NCBI GenBank assembly: GCA_016234745.1
Contig: JACRAR010000055.1
Span: 32,538-96,537, forward strand
Origin: Betaproteobacteria bacterium
GTDB taxonomy: Bacteria > Pseudomonadota > Gammaproteobacteria > Burkholderiales > Rhodocyclaceae
Reading direction: 5' to 3'
Length of the DNA: 64,000 nt
Shown here one piece after another: positions 53,649 to 61,603 of this stretch; the first letter of the stretch is position 1, and each line of letters begins with the position of its first letter. Both the position numbers and the translations under genes were made by a program. Below the pieces are notes generated by a model that saw only the letters and a list, made by a program, of their open reading frames with translations, was not told the DNA's origin and searched no databases.

Positions 53649-53818
53649 CAGCAAACATTCTCCAGTTCCGCCGGTCTCGTCGGAGATGCTCCGTTTGTGG
53701 AATTGCCGTTTCCGGAAGCGACACTCTTTGTTCAAAGTGCAGAGCCTGGGATTCAATCCTTCGTGCGATGTCATTGCGCCGCCAAGCCTTGGGCGAGTTG
53801 GTCAGGGCCGGAGGCTGA
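53645..53818 (+). CDS. Small zinc-ribbon protein
   Basis: 57 residues, starting MTANILQFRRSRRRCSVCGI. Two CxxC pairs (CSVC and CSKC) 14 residues apart form a small zinc ribbon, followed by a basic helix (WDSILRAMSLRRQALGELVRAGG). The ATG overlaps the stop of the previous gene (ATGA), and the stop is 2 bp before the next gene's ATG. It fits the coupled run well but is too short for most gene finders. Confidence 0.6.
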   Translation: MTANILQFRRSRRRCSVCGIAVSGSDTLCSKCRAWDSILRAMSLRRQALGELVRAGG

Positions 53819-53820
53819 GT

Positions 53821-54141
53821 ATGGACGGCACAGCCTCAGCACAGGTCATCTTTTCCTACATGCCGATCGAGGTCTTTCTCGATAAGCGGATAACCCTTGA
53901 ACAACTTCGCGTTCTCGGGGCGTTGTTCTCTTTCCGCGGAAAGGACTCGAATACGGTCTTCCCAAGCCGAAAGGCAATAGCCAAGCGCTGCGGGATGCAC
54001 CAGTCCAACATCAGCACGGCGACCACCGCCTTAGAGCGGCTGGGATGGTTGACGAAGATCGGTAAGGGTGGGTTTTCAAAGGCAACTCGTTACACCATCA
54101 CCGTCCCTGAAACGGTAGCCGATTCGGCTACGGTAGGATGA
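53821..54141 (+). CDS. Helix-turn-helix protein (phage replication type)
   Basis: 106 residues from the ATG at 53821, 2 bp after the preceding stop; a longer in-frame version is unlikely. The HTH reads FSYMPIEVFLDKRITLEQLRVLGALFSF, then SRKAIAKRCGMHQSNISTATTALERLGWLTKIGKGGFSKATRYTI, like N-terminal domains of phage replication or primase-helper proteins. The start of the next gene overlaps its stop. Confidence 0.7.
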   Translation: MDGTASAQVIFSYMPIEVFLDKRITLEQLRVLGALFSFRGKDSNTVFPSRKAIAKRCGMHQSNISTATTALERLGWLTKIGKGGFSKATRYTITVPETVADSATVG

Positions 54142-54755
54142 CAGGTGCAACTGAGGCACAGATAGCGAACACATTGGCGCAGAAGGTCGGCTTTGATTTG
54201 AAATCGGCACAAGAATACGGCGCATCAGATTCGCAGATTGCCGAGTTCCTTTCTGCGGTGGTTAATGGTGAAACCCCAAAACTATTGACCACAGCCGATG
54301 GCTCGTCAAATAGTCTTGTGTCTTTTCTGGCTCCCGGCCCGTTAAGGACCGCCCTATCGGACACCATTGGCGTTCGTGGATTGATCGGTAGCCAGCTTGC
54401 CCGATCAGGTAACGTTGAGGATTTAATCCAAAGTGCCGAGAGAAAAGACTTGTCGCCCCTGCAGCTGTCTGCTAGCGGGCAGACGTTCAATAACCAGCGG
54501 GCAAACGGCTACAGCGTCGGTGGACGGATCGGCTACAACATCCCATTCCCTGACGATGGCAATTTGAATGTAGGACTTACCGGGTCTTTGGCGGGCGCGA
54601 CGATCAACACCCCTAACGGCCCAGTGCGTATAGGTGGCCGCCCCCAAGTGAATGGCCTGGATGCTACCTATCGACAGGGCAATCAAACCGTCAGCGCGAA
54701 CCTTGGTCTAGGCCCAGATAAGCGCCTGATGGTTCGCTGGGTGAGAAAGATCTGA
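54138..54755 (+). CDS. Hypothetical protein with beta-repeat C-terminal domain
   Basis: 205 residues. A helical N-terminus (TEAQIANTLAQKVGFDLKSA) leads through a linker to a Gly/Asn-rich beta-strand region (SVGGRIGYNIPFPDDGNLNV, TGSLAGATINTPNGPVRIGG, GLDATYRQGNQTVSANLGLG). The C-terminal part resembles the last strands of barrel-like domains in large phage structural or injection proteins. There is no signal peptide. It is the last gene of the ATGA-coupled run. Function unknown. Confidence 0.6.
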   Translation: MTGATEAQIANTLAQKVGFDLKSAQEYGASDSQIAEFLSAVVNGETPKLLTTADGSSNSLVSFLAPGPLRTALSDTIGVRGLIGSQLARSGNVEDLIQSAERKDLSPLQLSASGQTFNNQRANGYSVGGRIGYNIPFPDDGNLNVGLTGSLAGATINTPNGPVRIGGRPQVNGLDATYRQGNQTVSANLGLGPDKRLMVRWVRKI

Positions 54756-54793
54756 ATGGACACCGAGACAGAACCGACAACAGGAGAAACACT

Positions 54794-55141
54794 ATGACCA
54801 CTCCAACACGAGCCAAGCCTGAGAGCAGGCAAGCAACAGGCAAACGCGGCGGGAAATCATCCACATCATTCAAGCCCGGCCGGAGTGGCAATCCGGGCGG
54901 AAGGCCAAAGAAGACCGAAGAACAGCGCACTCTTGAGCAAATGTGCCGAGAGAAGACGCCTGACGCCTTGGGTACGGTTCTGTCAATCATGGCCAGCGGA
55001 GAGAATGAGCGGAACAAGCTCGCCGCTGCGCAGTATGTGATTGATCGCGGATGGGGCAAGGCGAAGCAAGAGATTGAGCACGTCGGAAAGGGCGGGGCTG
55101 AGTTGAGCCTATCAGTATCGTTCGTGCCGAGCGTTAAGTGA
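54794..55141 (+). CDS. DUF5681 protein (phage-associated)
   Basis: A 115-residue protein with the DUF5681 motif FKPGRSGNPGGRPKKTEEQ near residue 27, then a helical part (ENERNKLAAAQYVIDRGWGKAKQE). Proteins of this kind often precede phage terminase genes, but none follows here. It suggests a phage-derived origin for the element. Confidence 0.75.
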   Translation: MTTPTRAKPESRQATGKRGGKSSTSFKPGRSGNPGGRPKKTEEQRTLEQMCREKTPDALGTVLSIMASGENERNKLAAAQYVIDRGWGKAKQEIEHVGKGGAELSLSVSFVPSVK

Positions 55142-55194
55142 TCCTGCTATGCCGAATATAGGTATATACCGAAATTGATCGAAAGGACGACACC

Positions 55195-55416
55195 ATGAAT
55201 GAATCTACCGTTTCCGGCAACGCTGTCCCCATGAGTCCAACCGAACGCGCTCGTCGCTTTCGGGAGAAGGTAAGGAACGACTGCAAGCGCCTCGACGTGA
55301 CGATCGGCGCCGACGTTGTGGAGAAGTTGGACGCCATGGCGAAGCGCCGAGGTGTTCCGAGGTGGGGAATAGTTCAAGAGGCTATAGAGGCTCTTGCAGC
55401 GCAAGACGCTCATTAA
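55195..55416 (+). CDS. Small ribbon-helix-helix-like protein
   Basis: 73 residues, starting MNESTVSGNAVPMSPTERAR, preceded by AAAGGAC. The core RLDVTIGADVVEKLDAMAKRRGVPRWGIVQEAIEALA is a beta-helix-helix pattern of the CopG/Arc type. Probably a DNA-binding regulator or antitoxin without a visible partner. Confidence 0.65.
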   Translation: MNESTVSGNAVPMSPTERARRFREKVRNDCKRLDVTIGADVVEKLDAMAKRRGVPRWGIVQEAIEALAAQDAH

Positions 55417-55503
55417 CGATGCCCGATTCCGGTATCGTTGAAAGTATGCAAGGACAGGGTAAGGTTACGGCAAGGGTGAGGCGCACGCGCGAGGACAACG
55501 GAT

Positions 55504-55827
55504 ATGGATGATCCAGACCGCGAAAAACGCAAACTACACCGTCAGCACTACGAGGAGTTCTCTCGATTACATGCTCAGTATGAAGCCGAAGGTACGGACT
55601 ACAGGCAACGGGAGTACCCGCCATATCCTGATGAAATCCGCGGACTCACATGCGGCGCCAAGAGTAAGCGCACTGGCAATCCGTGCAAACAGTTGGCCCT
55701 CTTCTTCAATGGCCGCTGCAAATTCCACGGTGGGGCTTCTACCGGACCTAGGACAAAGGCCGGCAAGCGTAAGTCAGCCAGGAATGGCAAGACGGGCGGG
55801 AGACCACGCAAGAACCAGAGTCCATGA
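55504..55827 (+). CDS. Hypothetical phage-type protein with HGG-STGPRT motif
   Basis: 107 residues. A charged N-terminus (REKRKLHRQHYEEFSRLHAQYEAE) precedes a Cys/His region LTCGAKSKRTGNPCKQ...NGRCKFHGGASTGPRTKAGK, a conserved pattern in many phages and elements that looks like a small zinc-binding domain. The C-terminus is basic. Function not known. Confidence 0.65.
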   Translation: MDDPDREKRKLHRQHYEEFSRLHAQYEAEGTDYRQREYPPYPDEIRGLTCGAKSKRTGNPCKQLALFFNGRCKFHGGASTGPRTKAGKRKSARNGKTGGRPRKNQSP

Positions 55828-56065
55828 GAGGGTAACAGAACGTTACATTTTCTCGCCGCTGTTCCCCTGTTTCCGTTAGCGGATAACAGCAAAATAACCG
55901 CAAGGTTAGGGGGAGGTCCTGCTCTTTTGTTTGAGTTGCTGGTGCCAGCATTAGAACCAAACCCCATGGGATGTATAGAGATGTCTAGGTTTCAGCGAAG
56001 GTTTCAGCCTATCGGCAGGCCGACCAACCGACATTCTGATCAATCCGCGCGCGCGAGGGCTGCGG
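55828..56065. other. Intergenic region
   Basis: A gap between convergent genes, with no frame I can support. Confidence 0.4.
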
Positions 56066-56299
56066 TCACCTGGTCGCGTTGTATTGCGCTACGCTGTCTT
56101 GGATCTTGGTAAGAAGCTGCTTAAGTCTTCGATAGGTGAAATCATTTTGCATATGGATAATCTCAAACGTCTCGCATGCATCACCTATGAATTCAATGCT
56201 CTCGGCAAGAAGCTCCCGAGCCTCTTGGTGGCAACCGGGGCAAGCTGCTCTTGTGGCCTCCCAATTGCCGTGTTTGTCACAGTGGTATGGTCCATTCAT
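56066..56299 (-). CDS. Small zinc-binding hypothetical protein
   Basis: 77 residues from the ATG at 56299, with GGAG eight bases upstream (another ATG six codons earlier is less likely). A zinc-ribbon-like YHCDKHG...CPGCHQEA is followed by a long helix (ELLAESIEFIGDACETFEIIHMQND...). It lies directly downstream of the larger minus-strand gene and probably shares its transcript. Confidence 0.55.
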   Translation of the reverse strand: MNGPYHCDKHGNWEATRAACPGCHQEARELLAESIEFIGDACETFEIIHMQNDFTYRRLKQLLTKIQDSVAQYNATR

Positions 56300-56318
56300 A
56301 TTGCGATTCTCCAGCAAT

Positions 56319-56882
56319 TCAGCACGCTTTCAAACGCGATGCAATCCGTGCCTCCACCAGCGCACGAATCTCAGCCTCACCTATATCCAGGTCGACAAGT
56401 TGAGCGGCCGCGTTCTTGATGCGGCGCTCTGCTTTCTCGTTGGCGCTGCGAATGCGCTTACCCAATTCGGTGCCTCTGATTTCAGCGCGAGGCATCGTCC
56501 GACCCATTGCCAGCAAATCAACCAGGCCGGGATTCTCAATCTCCTGCGCCAGCTCGTGCCTGGGCAACCACCAATCACAGGGAATGGTCATACTGCCAAT
56601 CAGAATATGTCCATCGGCGTAGGCGATCGGTATCGGGTCGATACTTGGAGGAACAAGCGCCAACGCCCGAAGTACTTCCGGTGAAAACATTGCGCGTCCT
56701 TGCCATTCCCCTTCGGCGCGCATCACAGCCGTCACACTTCCAGACTCAAATGAGAGGAAACCATTCTCGAAAGCCATCAGTACCTGCCCAAGCACCAGGC
56801 GCTTCCTGGCGAATACCTTGGTGGCGCTCTTGAACTCGCGGAGCGTAACGTGAAGAAGGTTGCGGGTTAGGCCGGGTTCCAT
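56319..56882 (-). CDS. Unrecognised protein of selC element
   Basis: 187 residues (MEPGLTRNLLHVTLREFKSATKVF...). The first two thirds look like mixed alpha/beta with repeated beta-hairpins (LMAFENGFLSFESGSVTAVMRAEGEW, IPIAYADGHILIGSMTIPCDWW), faintly like a sliding-clamp domain, and the last third is a charged helix (ELGKRIRSANEKAERRIKNAAAQLVDL). I do not recognise a family. Opposite in orientation to the rest of the element. Confidence 0.55.
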   Translation of the reverse strand: MEPGLTRNLLHVTLREFKSATKVFARKRLVLGQVLMAFENGFLSFESGSVTAVMRAEGEWQGRAMFSPEVLRALALVPPSIDPIPIAYADGHILIGSMTIPCDWWLPRHELAQEIENPGLVDLLAMGRTMPRAEIRGTELGKRIRSANEKAERRIKNAAAQLVDLDIGEAEIRALVEARIASRLKAC

Positions 56883-57175
56883 GACGGCGACGGTGGGCTG
56901 AGTGTGGATAGGTAAATGGCTGCTTTGGGATTCTCGCGCATCTGAATCGCCCTCTGCCGTAGAGGGAACCCCGTTTGCTGCGCCTTCTCAAGTTACCGGC
57001 GAGAAGGCCACGAACGCATCGGGCCAAAGCAGTTTGAAACTATAGCACTCGCTGGAGGAAGCGACGGCAAGAGGATCAAATGTCGGCACTGCACTACTTT
57101 GAAGATCCCGAGCTTTAGTCCATACTTTCATTACCACGGTGCACAACAATGCGCCGGACATCAAGAACTATTCCT

Positions 57176-57403
57176 ATGACTTCTCGAAACAAGAATTTAC
57201 CGATGACAGAAGCGGAAGACCCGCGAATCTTGATGGCATTGCGTTTAATGACACCGTTCGAGAAAGTCAGCGCGAGGCGGCGAGAATGGGTTCGGCTTCT
57301 GGACGCGCAGCAATCCTTATCCAGTCCCTTGTATCAGAAGAAGGCCGAAGCATTGGGGATGGAGGAATACTTCAAGCAATACTCGACGAGTCGAGTGCGC
57401 TAG
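57176..57403 (+). CDS. Small hypothetical protein near right end of element
   Basis: 75 residues from the ATG at 57176. The sequence DPRILMALRLMTPFEKVSARRREWVRLLDAQQSL is more protein-like than the other overlapping frame (57139-57468), which I left out. No ribosome-binding site stands out and no family is recognised. Confidence 0.35.
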   Translation: MTSRNKNLPMTEAEDPRILMALRLMTPFEKVSARRREWVRLLDAQQSLSSPLYQKKAEALGMEEYFKQYSTSRVR

Positions 57404-57440
57404 CAAATTTAACCCGATTTGAAGGGGTAGCATTGATCCG

Positions 57441-57463
57441 GTGGGGGTACAAATGGGGGTACA
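57441..57463. repeat. Paired GGGGGTA direct repeat, right end of the selC element
   Basis: GTGGGGGTACAAAT followed by GGGGGTAC, nearly identical to the pair at 49012-49034 (two T-to-C differences), about 60 bp inside the right boundary. Probable arm-type integrase sites. Confidence 0.6.
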
Positions 57464-57520
57464 AGTGAAAGGCAACCGCCCAACAACCCCTATTGGCAAG
57501 GGATTGCGCCGCTAGTTAGC

Positions 57521-57537
57521 CTCCCACTCTCTCCGCC
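57521..57537 (+). other. attR: partial copy of selC 3' end
   Basis: CTCCCACTCTCTCCGCC matches the selC 3' end at 48882-48899 except for one missing T. It marks the right boundary of an element of about 8.6 kb. Confidence 0.7.
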
Positions 57538-57568
57538 CGGCGTCAAAAATAGGTTGGCTTGCCCAAAG

Positions 57569-57832
57569 TCAAGGCTTTCCGAACAGATCGTCGAGCGGGT
57601 TCTTCTTGCTGGTGGCATGTCCGGACACGCGTTTTGCAGTGAACTCTTCCTCGATGTTGTCGCGATAAAAGCTCCAGGCAGCGCCTGAGGTGCTGAGTCG
57701 GTCCCAGATTCCTTGGCCCACTCCGCTGTATTCCAGCGTGCTGCCATCGTCGAGTTGCACCTGCAATATGCGATTGCGCGAGTCGTAGCCAATGGCGCGC
57801 AGTTTGCCTGAGTTGAGCTTTTTCATTTCCAT
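57569..57832 (-). CDS. KTSC-domain protein
   Basis: An 87-residue protein with the KTSC pattern: LNSGKLRAIGYDSRNRILQVQLDDGSTLEYSGVGQGIWDRL...WSFYRDNIEEEFTAKRV (the eponymous motif is SGAAWSFYRDNIE-like here). The small domain is of unknown function, found alone or fused to nucleases. It lies just outside the element's right boundary and reads towards it. ATG at 57826 is an alternative start. Confidence 0.75.
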   Translation of the reverse strand: MEMKKLNSGKLRAIGYDSRNRILQVQLDDGSTLEYSGVGQGIWDRLSTSGAAWSFYRDNIEEEFTAKRVSGHATSKKNPLDDLFGKP

Positions 57833-57904
57833 GTGCGAGATCCCATCGGATGATCTTCCCCAAAGGTTCCGTATTTTGGGGCTGGTGAGCAGTTTATCAA
57901 GATA

Positions 57905-57932
57905 TTGAAGTCGCAGAGCCTGGCCTTATATA
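57905..57932 (+). promoter_or_regulatory. Promoter upstream of the Hsp20 pair
   Basis: TTGAAG (57905-57910), 16-bp spacer, TATATA (57927-57932), 55 bp before the Hsp20 start. It resembles a sigma-70 promoter. A clear heat-shock sigma (CTTGAA...CCCCAT) pattern is not present, though the -35 half partly overlaps. Confidence 0.55.
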
Positions 57933-57987
57933 GCGCACCGTAGGCATCAATTCCGGCACTGGAATTTCATTGAAAGGAGGACTCACC

Positions 57988-58425
57988 ATGTTGTTGTATC
58001 GCACCCTTTTTCCCCGCGATGTATTTGCGGAACTCGAACGGCTGCAGCGTGACGTGCAGCAGTCGCCTGACCTCTCCCCGAACATCCGTGGCTTTACGCG
58101 AGGCGGCTTCCCCGCCATGAATGTCGGTGGCACGCCAAAGTCCGTCGAGATTTACGCCTTTGCGCCGGGCGTCGAGCCATCCAGTCTCGATGTGCAGATC
58201 GAGAAAGGCGTACTGACCATCTCAGGTGAGCGAACCCATGAAGCTGTTCCCGAAAAGGCCGCCGTGCATATTGACGAACGCTTCTCCGGGCGCTTCAGTC
58301 GCGTGGTGAGCTTGCCGGAAGACGCCGATTCTGCTGCCGCGCAAGCCCATTATCGGGACGGGGTGCTGCATATCAGCATCGCCCGCAAGGAGGCTGCACA
58401 GCCTCGTCGTATTTCAATTCATTAG
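57988..58425 (+). CDS. Hsp20/alpha-crystallin family chaperone
   Basis: 145 residues from the ATG at 57988, with AAAGGAGG nine bases upstream. The alpha-crystallin domain runs from about residue 45 (KSVEIYAFAPGVEPSSLDVQIEKGVLTISGER) to the end, with the loop RFSGRFSRVVSLPEDADSAAAQAHYRDGVLHI. The C-terminal IxI-like tail is RRISIH. Small heat-shock proteins bind unfolding proteins. It pairs with a second Hsp20 gene 9 bp downstream. Confidence 0.93.
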   Translation: MLLYRTLFPRDVFAELERLQRDVQQSPDLSPNIRGFTRGGFPAMNVGGTPKSVEIYAFAPGVEPSSLDVQIEKGVLTISGERTHEAVPEKAAVHIDERFSGRFSRVVSLPEDADSAAAQAHYRDGVLHISIARKEAAQPRRISIH

Positions 58426-58434
58426 GAGTTCGAG

Positions 58435-58809
58435 ATGAGCGAAAAAACAACAGCCAGCAGCGATACCTCGCGCAAGGAAGCCGCAATTCTTCCGCCGGTC
58501 GATGTCATCGAGGATTCAGCGGGGATTACCCTGTATGCCGATCTGCCGGGAGTACCCAAGGACCGCTTGAGTCTGCAGATCGAGTCCGACACGCTGACGC
58601 TGGAAGGCGATGTGGTTCTTGATTTCCCCGAAGGCATGGAAGCCAATCATGCCGAGGTGAGCCTGCCCAGCTACCGGCGCGTGTTCACCTTGTCCAAAGA
58701 ACTGGACGGCAACAAAGTGCTTGCGGAGTTCAAGAACGGCGTGTTGAAGCTGCGCATACCCAAGGTCGATCATGCGCAAACCCGCAAGGTCGAGATCAAG
58801 GTGCTGTGA
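58435..58809 (+). CDS. Hsp20/alpha-crystallin family chaperone, second copy
   Basis: 124 residues. The domain is complete (PPVDVIEDSAGITLYADLPGVPKDRLSLQIESDTLTLEGD...SYRRVFTLSKELDGNKVLAEFKNGVLKLRIPK). The sequence differs clearly from the first Hsp20, so the two could form mixed oligomers. It is followed after 74 bp by an HtrA-type protease on the same strand, suggesting a small protein-quality cluster. Confidence 0.93.
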   Translation: MSEKTTASSDTSRKEAAILPPVDVIEDSAGITLYADLPGVPKDRLSLQIESDTLTLEGDVVLDFPEGMEANHAEVSLPSYRRVFTLSKELDGNKVLAEFKNGVLKLRIPKVDHAQTRKVEIKVL

Positions 58810-58883
58810 TGTTTTGCCAGGGTCATGGCATTTGGGGCATGACTCTTATTGTTCAAGATTGATGACCGGATGGTTTTGAGGAC

Positions 58884-60011
58884 ATGCCGCCACGCCCATT
58901 ATCAGCTCTGCCAAAGGCAAGACCGACGATATTCCTGATACTCGCGGCATTGCTGGCGGGGATCATGACTTGGGTGGCGGCCCGTCCCGCTGAAAAAAGT
59001 GCCGTGCCGCGTCAAGTGACGCCCAGGGGAGAATTGAGCGCGGAGGAGAAATCGACCATCAGTCTGTTCGAGCGGGCGCGGGATTCGGTGGTTTTCATCA
59101 CGACGCGGGAACAGGTTCGGGATTTCTGGTCGCGCAATGTCTTCTCGGTGCAGCGCGGCACCGGTTCCGGCTTCATCTGGGATGAAGCCGGCCATGTCGT
59201 CACCAACTACCATGTGATTGAAGGCGCCAGCGAGGCGACGGTCAAACTGGCGAATGGCAGCGACTATCGGGCCAGCCTGGTCGGCGCAAGCCCGGTGCAT
59301 GATATTGCGGTTCTCAGGATCGGCACCGGCTACACCCATCCTCCGCCGGTTCCCTTGGGAAGCAGCCAGGATTTGAAAGTGGGTCAGCGGGTCTATGCGA
59401 TCGGCAATCCGTTCGGGCTCGACTGGACCTTAACCAGCGGCATCATCTCGGCATTGAACCGCTCCCTGCCGGATGACCGGGGTTCGTCCCTGGATCACCT
59501 GATCCAGACGGATGCCGCAATCAATCCCGGGAATTCCGGCGGACCGCTGCTGGACTCGGCCGGCAGGCTGATCGGCATCAATACCTCGATCTACAGTCCC
59601 AGCGGCGCCAATGCCGGGATCGGCTTCGCTGTGCCTGCGGATACGGTGAATCGCGTTGTGCCGCAGCTCATACGCCAGGGAAAATATATTCGTCCGGCCC
59701 TGGGTATAGAAATTGATGAGGACCTGAATCGTCGTCTAAGCGCCATGCTCAATGTCAAGGGAGTGTTCATCCTGCGTGCCGCGCAAGGCTCGGCGGCAGC
59801 GGCGGCGGGCCTGAAGGGCGTTGCGGCCAGTAAAGCCGGCGGGATTGTGGCGGGCGACATCATCACCGCCATCGAAGGCAAGTCCATCGACAGCGTGGGC
59901 AAACTGATTGCCCGGCTGGACGACTTCAGAGTGGGCGATAGCGTCAGAATTACGGTGCAGAGGGAGGGCAAGACCCGCGAGGCGGTTGTCATTCTTCAGC
60001 CGGGGGAGTAG
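58884..60011 (+). CDS. HtrA/DegP-type serine protease
   Basis: A 375-residue periplasmic, membrane-anchored protease (N-terminal helix [16 protein letters not shown]). The catalytic triad is visible as His in NYHVIEG, Asp in PVHDIAVLR and Ser in NPGNSGGPL. One PDZ domain follows ([21 protein letters not shown]...). With a single PDZ it is closer to DegS/HhoA-like proteins than to DegP. The position behind two Hsp20 genes fits a stress role. Confidence 0.93.
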   Translation: MPPRPLSALPKARPTIFLILAALLAGIMTWVAARPAEKSAVPRQVTPRGELSAEEKSTISLFERARDSVVFITTREQVRDFWSRNVFSVQRGTGSGFIWDEAGHVVTNYHVIEGASEATVKLANGSDYRASLVGASPVHDIAVLRIGTGYTHPPPVPLGSSQDLKVGQRVYAIGNPFGLDWTLTSGIISALNRSLPDDRGSSLDHLIQTDAAINPGNSGGPLLDSAGRLIGINTSIYSPSGANAGIGFAVPADTVNRVVPQLIRQGKYIRPALGIEIDEDLNRRLSAMLNVKGVFILRAAQGSAAAAAGLKGVAASKAGGIVAGDIITAIEGKSIDSVGKLIARLDDFRVGDSVRITVQREGKTREAVVILQPGE

Positions 60012-60061
60012 TGCCCGTGGTTGGGTCTAGGGTACTGACAGCCGCGACCGAGCACATCGAC

Positions 60062-60499
60062 TCAGCGGCGGAAATGGGCCGAGTGAGATACCGCCAGAAA
60101 GACTTCGCGCAGGAACAACCCTAGGGAAACAACCAGGGAAAACATCGAAAGCACAAACAGTCCGGCAACCAGGCGGGAGAGGTCGTAGGTCAGCAGAGCG
60201 GCCATGAAGGCGCTGGCAACGACCAGGCAGATCAGCAGGGCGCCCAGCACTGCCGAGAAAATCGACAGATAGACCAGCCGGGAACGGCGCGCGAGCGTGG
60301 CCAGTTCAGTATTCGCTGCGGTTCTTTCGGCATTGACGACATCCGCCGCCAGGTGTTCCAGGACGACGCGTCGTCGATCCACGATCCGGCCCAGGCGATT
60401 GTTCAGCGTGGTCACCAGCGTGGCGATCGCCGTCAGAAGAAATACCGGCGCGACAGCGAGCTGTATGACCCGGGATATGTCGGCGATATGGGATTCCAT
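60062..60499 (-). CDS. DUF2721 membrane protein
   Basis: 145 residues from the ATG at 60499 (MESHIADISRVIQLAVAPVFLL); the longer frame would reach into the rpsF promoter. The first helix plus LNNRLGRIVDRRRVVLEHL and two further membrane segments (FSAVLGALLICLVVASAFMAALL, AGLFVLSMFSLVVSLGLFLREVFL) match DUF2721. Function unknown. Divergent from rpsF. Confidence 0.82.
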   Translation of the reverse strand: MESHIADISRVIQLAVAPVFLLTAIATLVTTLNNRLGRIVDRRRVVLEHLAADVVNAERTAANTELATLARRSRLVYLSIFSAVLGALLICLVVASAFMAALLTYDLSRLVAGLFVLSMFSLVVSLGLFLREVFLAVSHSAHFRR

Positions 60500-60522
60500 G
60501 GGCAACGGGCGACAATTTGTCC

Positions 60523-60551
60523 TTGATATCAATCCAGTATTTCTATAGAAT
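60523..60551 (+). promoter_or_regulatory. Promoter of the rpsF operon
   Basis: TTGATA (60523-60528) and TAGAAT (60546-60551) with an ideal 17-bp spacer, about 65 bp before the rpsF ATG. Confidence 0.65.
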
Positions 60552-60569
60552 CGCGCCTCTTTCCACCTT

Positions 60570-60597
60570 GCTCCACCCGAAGCGCATGCGGGGGAGC
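60570..60597 (+). promoter_or_regulatory. Candidate S6:S18 autoregulatory leader hairpin
   Basis: GCTCC-A-CCCG pairs with CGGG-GGAGC around the loop AAGCGCATG, leaving one bulged A. It ends about 20 bases before the rpsF ATG. Leader motifs bound by S6:S18 with a CCG-containing stem are known in many bacteria; this hairpin is in the right place, but the match is by eye. Confidence 0.45.
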
Positions 60598-60617
60598 TTA
60601 ACCCATAAGGAGATTGC

Positions 60618-61010
60618 ATGCGACATTATGAAGTGGTTTTTATCGTCCATCCGGACCAGAGCGAGCAGGTTCCAGCGATGGTCGAACGCTACAAGACGCT
60701 GATTTCATCGCGCTCCGGCAATATCCATCGGCTCGAAGACTGGGGCCGCCGGCAGATGGCCTATCCGATCCAGAAGGTGCATAAAGCGCACTACGTGCTG
60801 ATGAACATCGAGTGCGACGGCGAGACTTTGGCCGAGCTGGAGAACGCCTTTAAGTTCAATGACGCCGTGTTGCGCCATTTGACCATCAAGGTGAAACAGG
60901 CCGTCACCACCCCCTCGCCGATGATGAAGGAAGAAAAATCCCGGTCGTTGAATCCGGCTGCGCCCGCCGCGGCCCCGGAAGCCCCCGCGGAGGCCGCTGC
61001 TGCCGCCTGA
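60618..61010 (+). CDS. rpsF: 30S ribosomal protein S6
   Basis: 130 residues with the typical start [25 protein letters not shown] and [28 protein letters not shown]. The C-terminal tail is Ala/Pro/Glu-rich, as in many proteobacteria. S6 pairs with S18 on the platform of the 30S subunit. Preceded by AAGGAG and a candidate leader hairpin. First of the rpsF-priB-rpsR-rplI operon. Confidence 0.97.
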   Translation: MRHYEVVFIVHPDQSEQVPAMVERYKTLISSRSGNIHRLEDWGRRQMAYPIQKVHKAHYVLMNIECDGETLAELENAFKFNDAVLRHLTIKVKQAVTTPSPMMKEEKSRSLNPAAPAAAPEAPAEAAAAA

Positions 61011-61020
61011 CAACTGCACG

Positions 61021-61320
61021 GTGCTGACGGGCAAGCTGCTGGAACTGGCCGCATTGCGCTACACCCCGGCAGGCATTCCGGCCTTGAATTTCCGGATTGT
61101 CCATCACTCGCAGCAGGTCGAAGCAGGCAGCCCGAGGCTGGTGGAGTGCGAAATGCCGGCGCTGGCGCTGGGACAAACAGCCCTGCTGCTGGCAGGAGCC
61201 AAACCCGGCGATGCGCTGCGACTGACCGGCTTTCTCGCGGCGAAGAGTCTGAAGAGCAGGACCCCGGTCCTGCATGTGAATGAGATAGAGTTTTTGGAAG
61301 GAATTGACCATGGCATTTAA
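61021..61320 (+). CDS. priB: Primosomal replication protein N (PriB)
   Basis: 99 residues from a GTG start, 10 bp behind rpsF. An OB-fold single-strand DNA-binding protein ([29 protein letters not shown]...[16 protein letters not shown]) that assists PriA in restarting replication forks. Its position between rpsF and rpsR is conserved in beta- and gammaproteobacteria. The rpsR start lies inside its 3' end. Confidence 0.94.
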   Translation: MLTGKLLELAALRYTPAGIPALNFRIVHHSQQVEAGSPRLVECEMPALALGQTALLLAGAKPGDALRLTGFLAAKSLKSRTPVLHVNEIEFLEGIDHGI

Positions 61321-61588
61321 ACCGAAGTCCAAGCTTGGAACCAAACGCAAGGATGACAAAGGCCGCAGCTTGTTCAAGCGGCGCAAATTCTGCCGCTTCA
61401 CGGCAGAGAAGATACTCGAAGTGGATTACAAGGACGTGGAAATCCTCAAGGATTTCATCACCGAGAACGCCAAGATCATGCCGGCGCGAATCACCGGCAC
61501 CAAGACCGGCTATCAGCGTCAGCTGTCCGTGGCGATCAAGCGCGCCCGTTATCTCGCGCTCTTGCCCTATACCGATTTGCACATCTAA
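61310..61588 (+). CDS. rpsR: 30S ribosomal protein S18
   Basis: 92 residues from the ATG at 61310, overlapping the end of priB; the ATG two codons earlier is less typical. Family motifs are [10 protein letters not shown] and [33 protein letters not shown], with [16 protein letters not shown]. It forms the S6:S18 heterodimer. Confidence 0.96.
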   Translation: MAFKPKSKLGTKRKDDKGRSLFKRRKFCRFTAEKILEVDYKDVEILKDFITENAKIMPARITGTKTGYQRQLSVAIKRARYLALLPYTDLHI

Positions 61589-61603
61589 TCCGGAGGAACC
61601 AAC

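Noticed and set aside
57139..57468. 109-residue frame as the right-end gene of the selC element
   Set aside because: The overlapping frame from 57176 is more protein-like, and the tail of this frame is translated from the GGGGGTA repeat.
58884..60011. DegP with two PDZ domains
   Set aside because: Only one PDZ-like region fits in the 375 residues.
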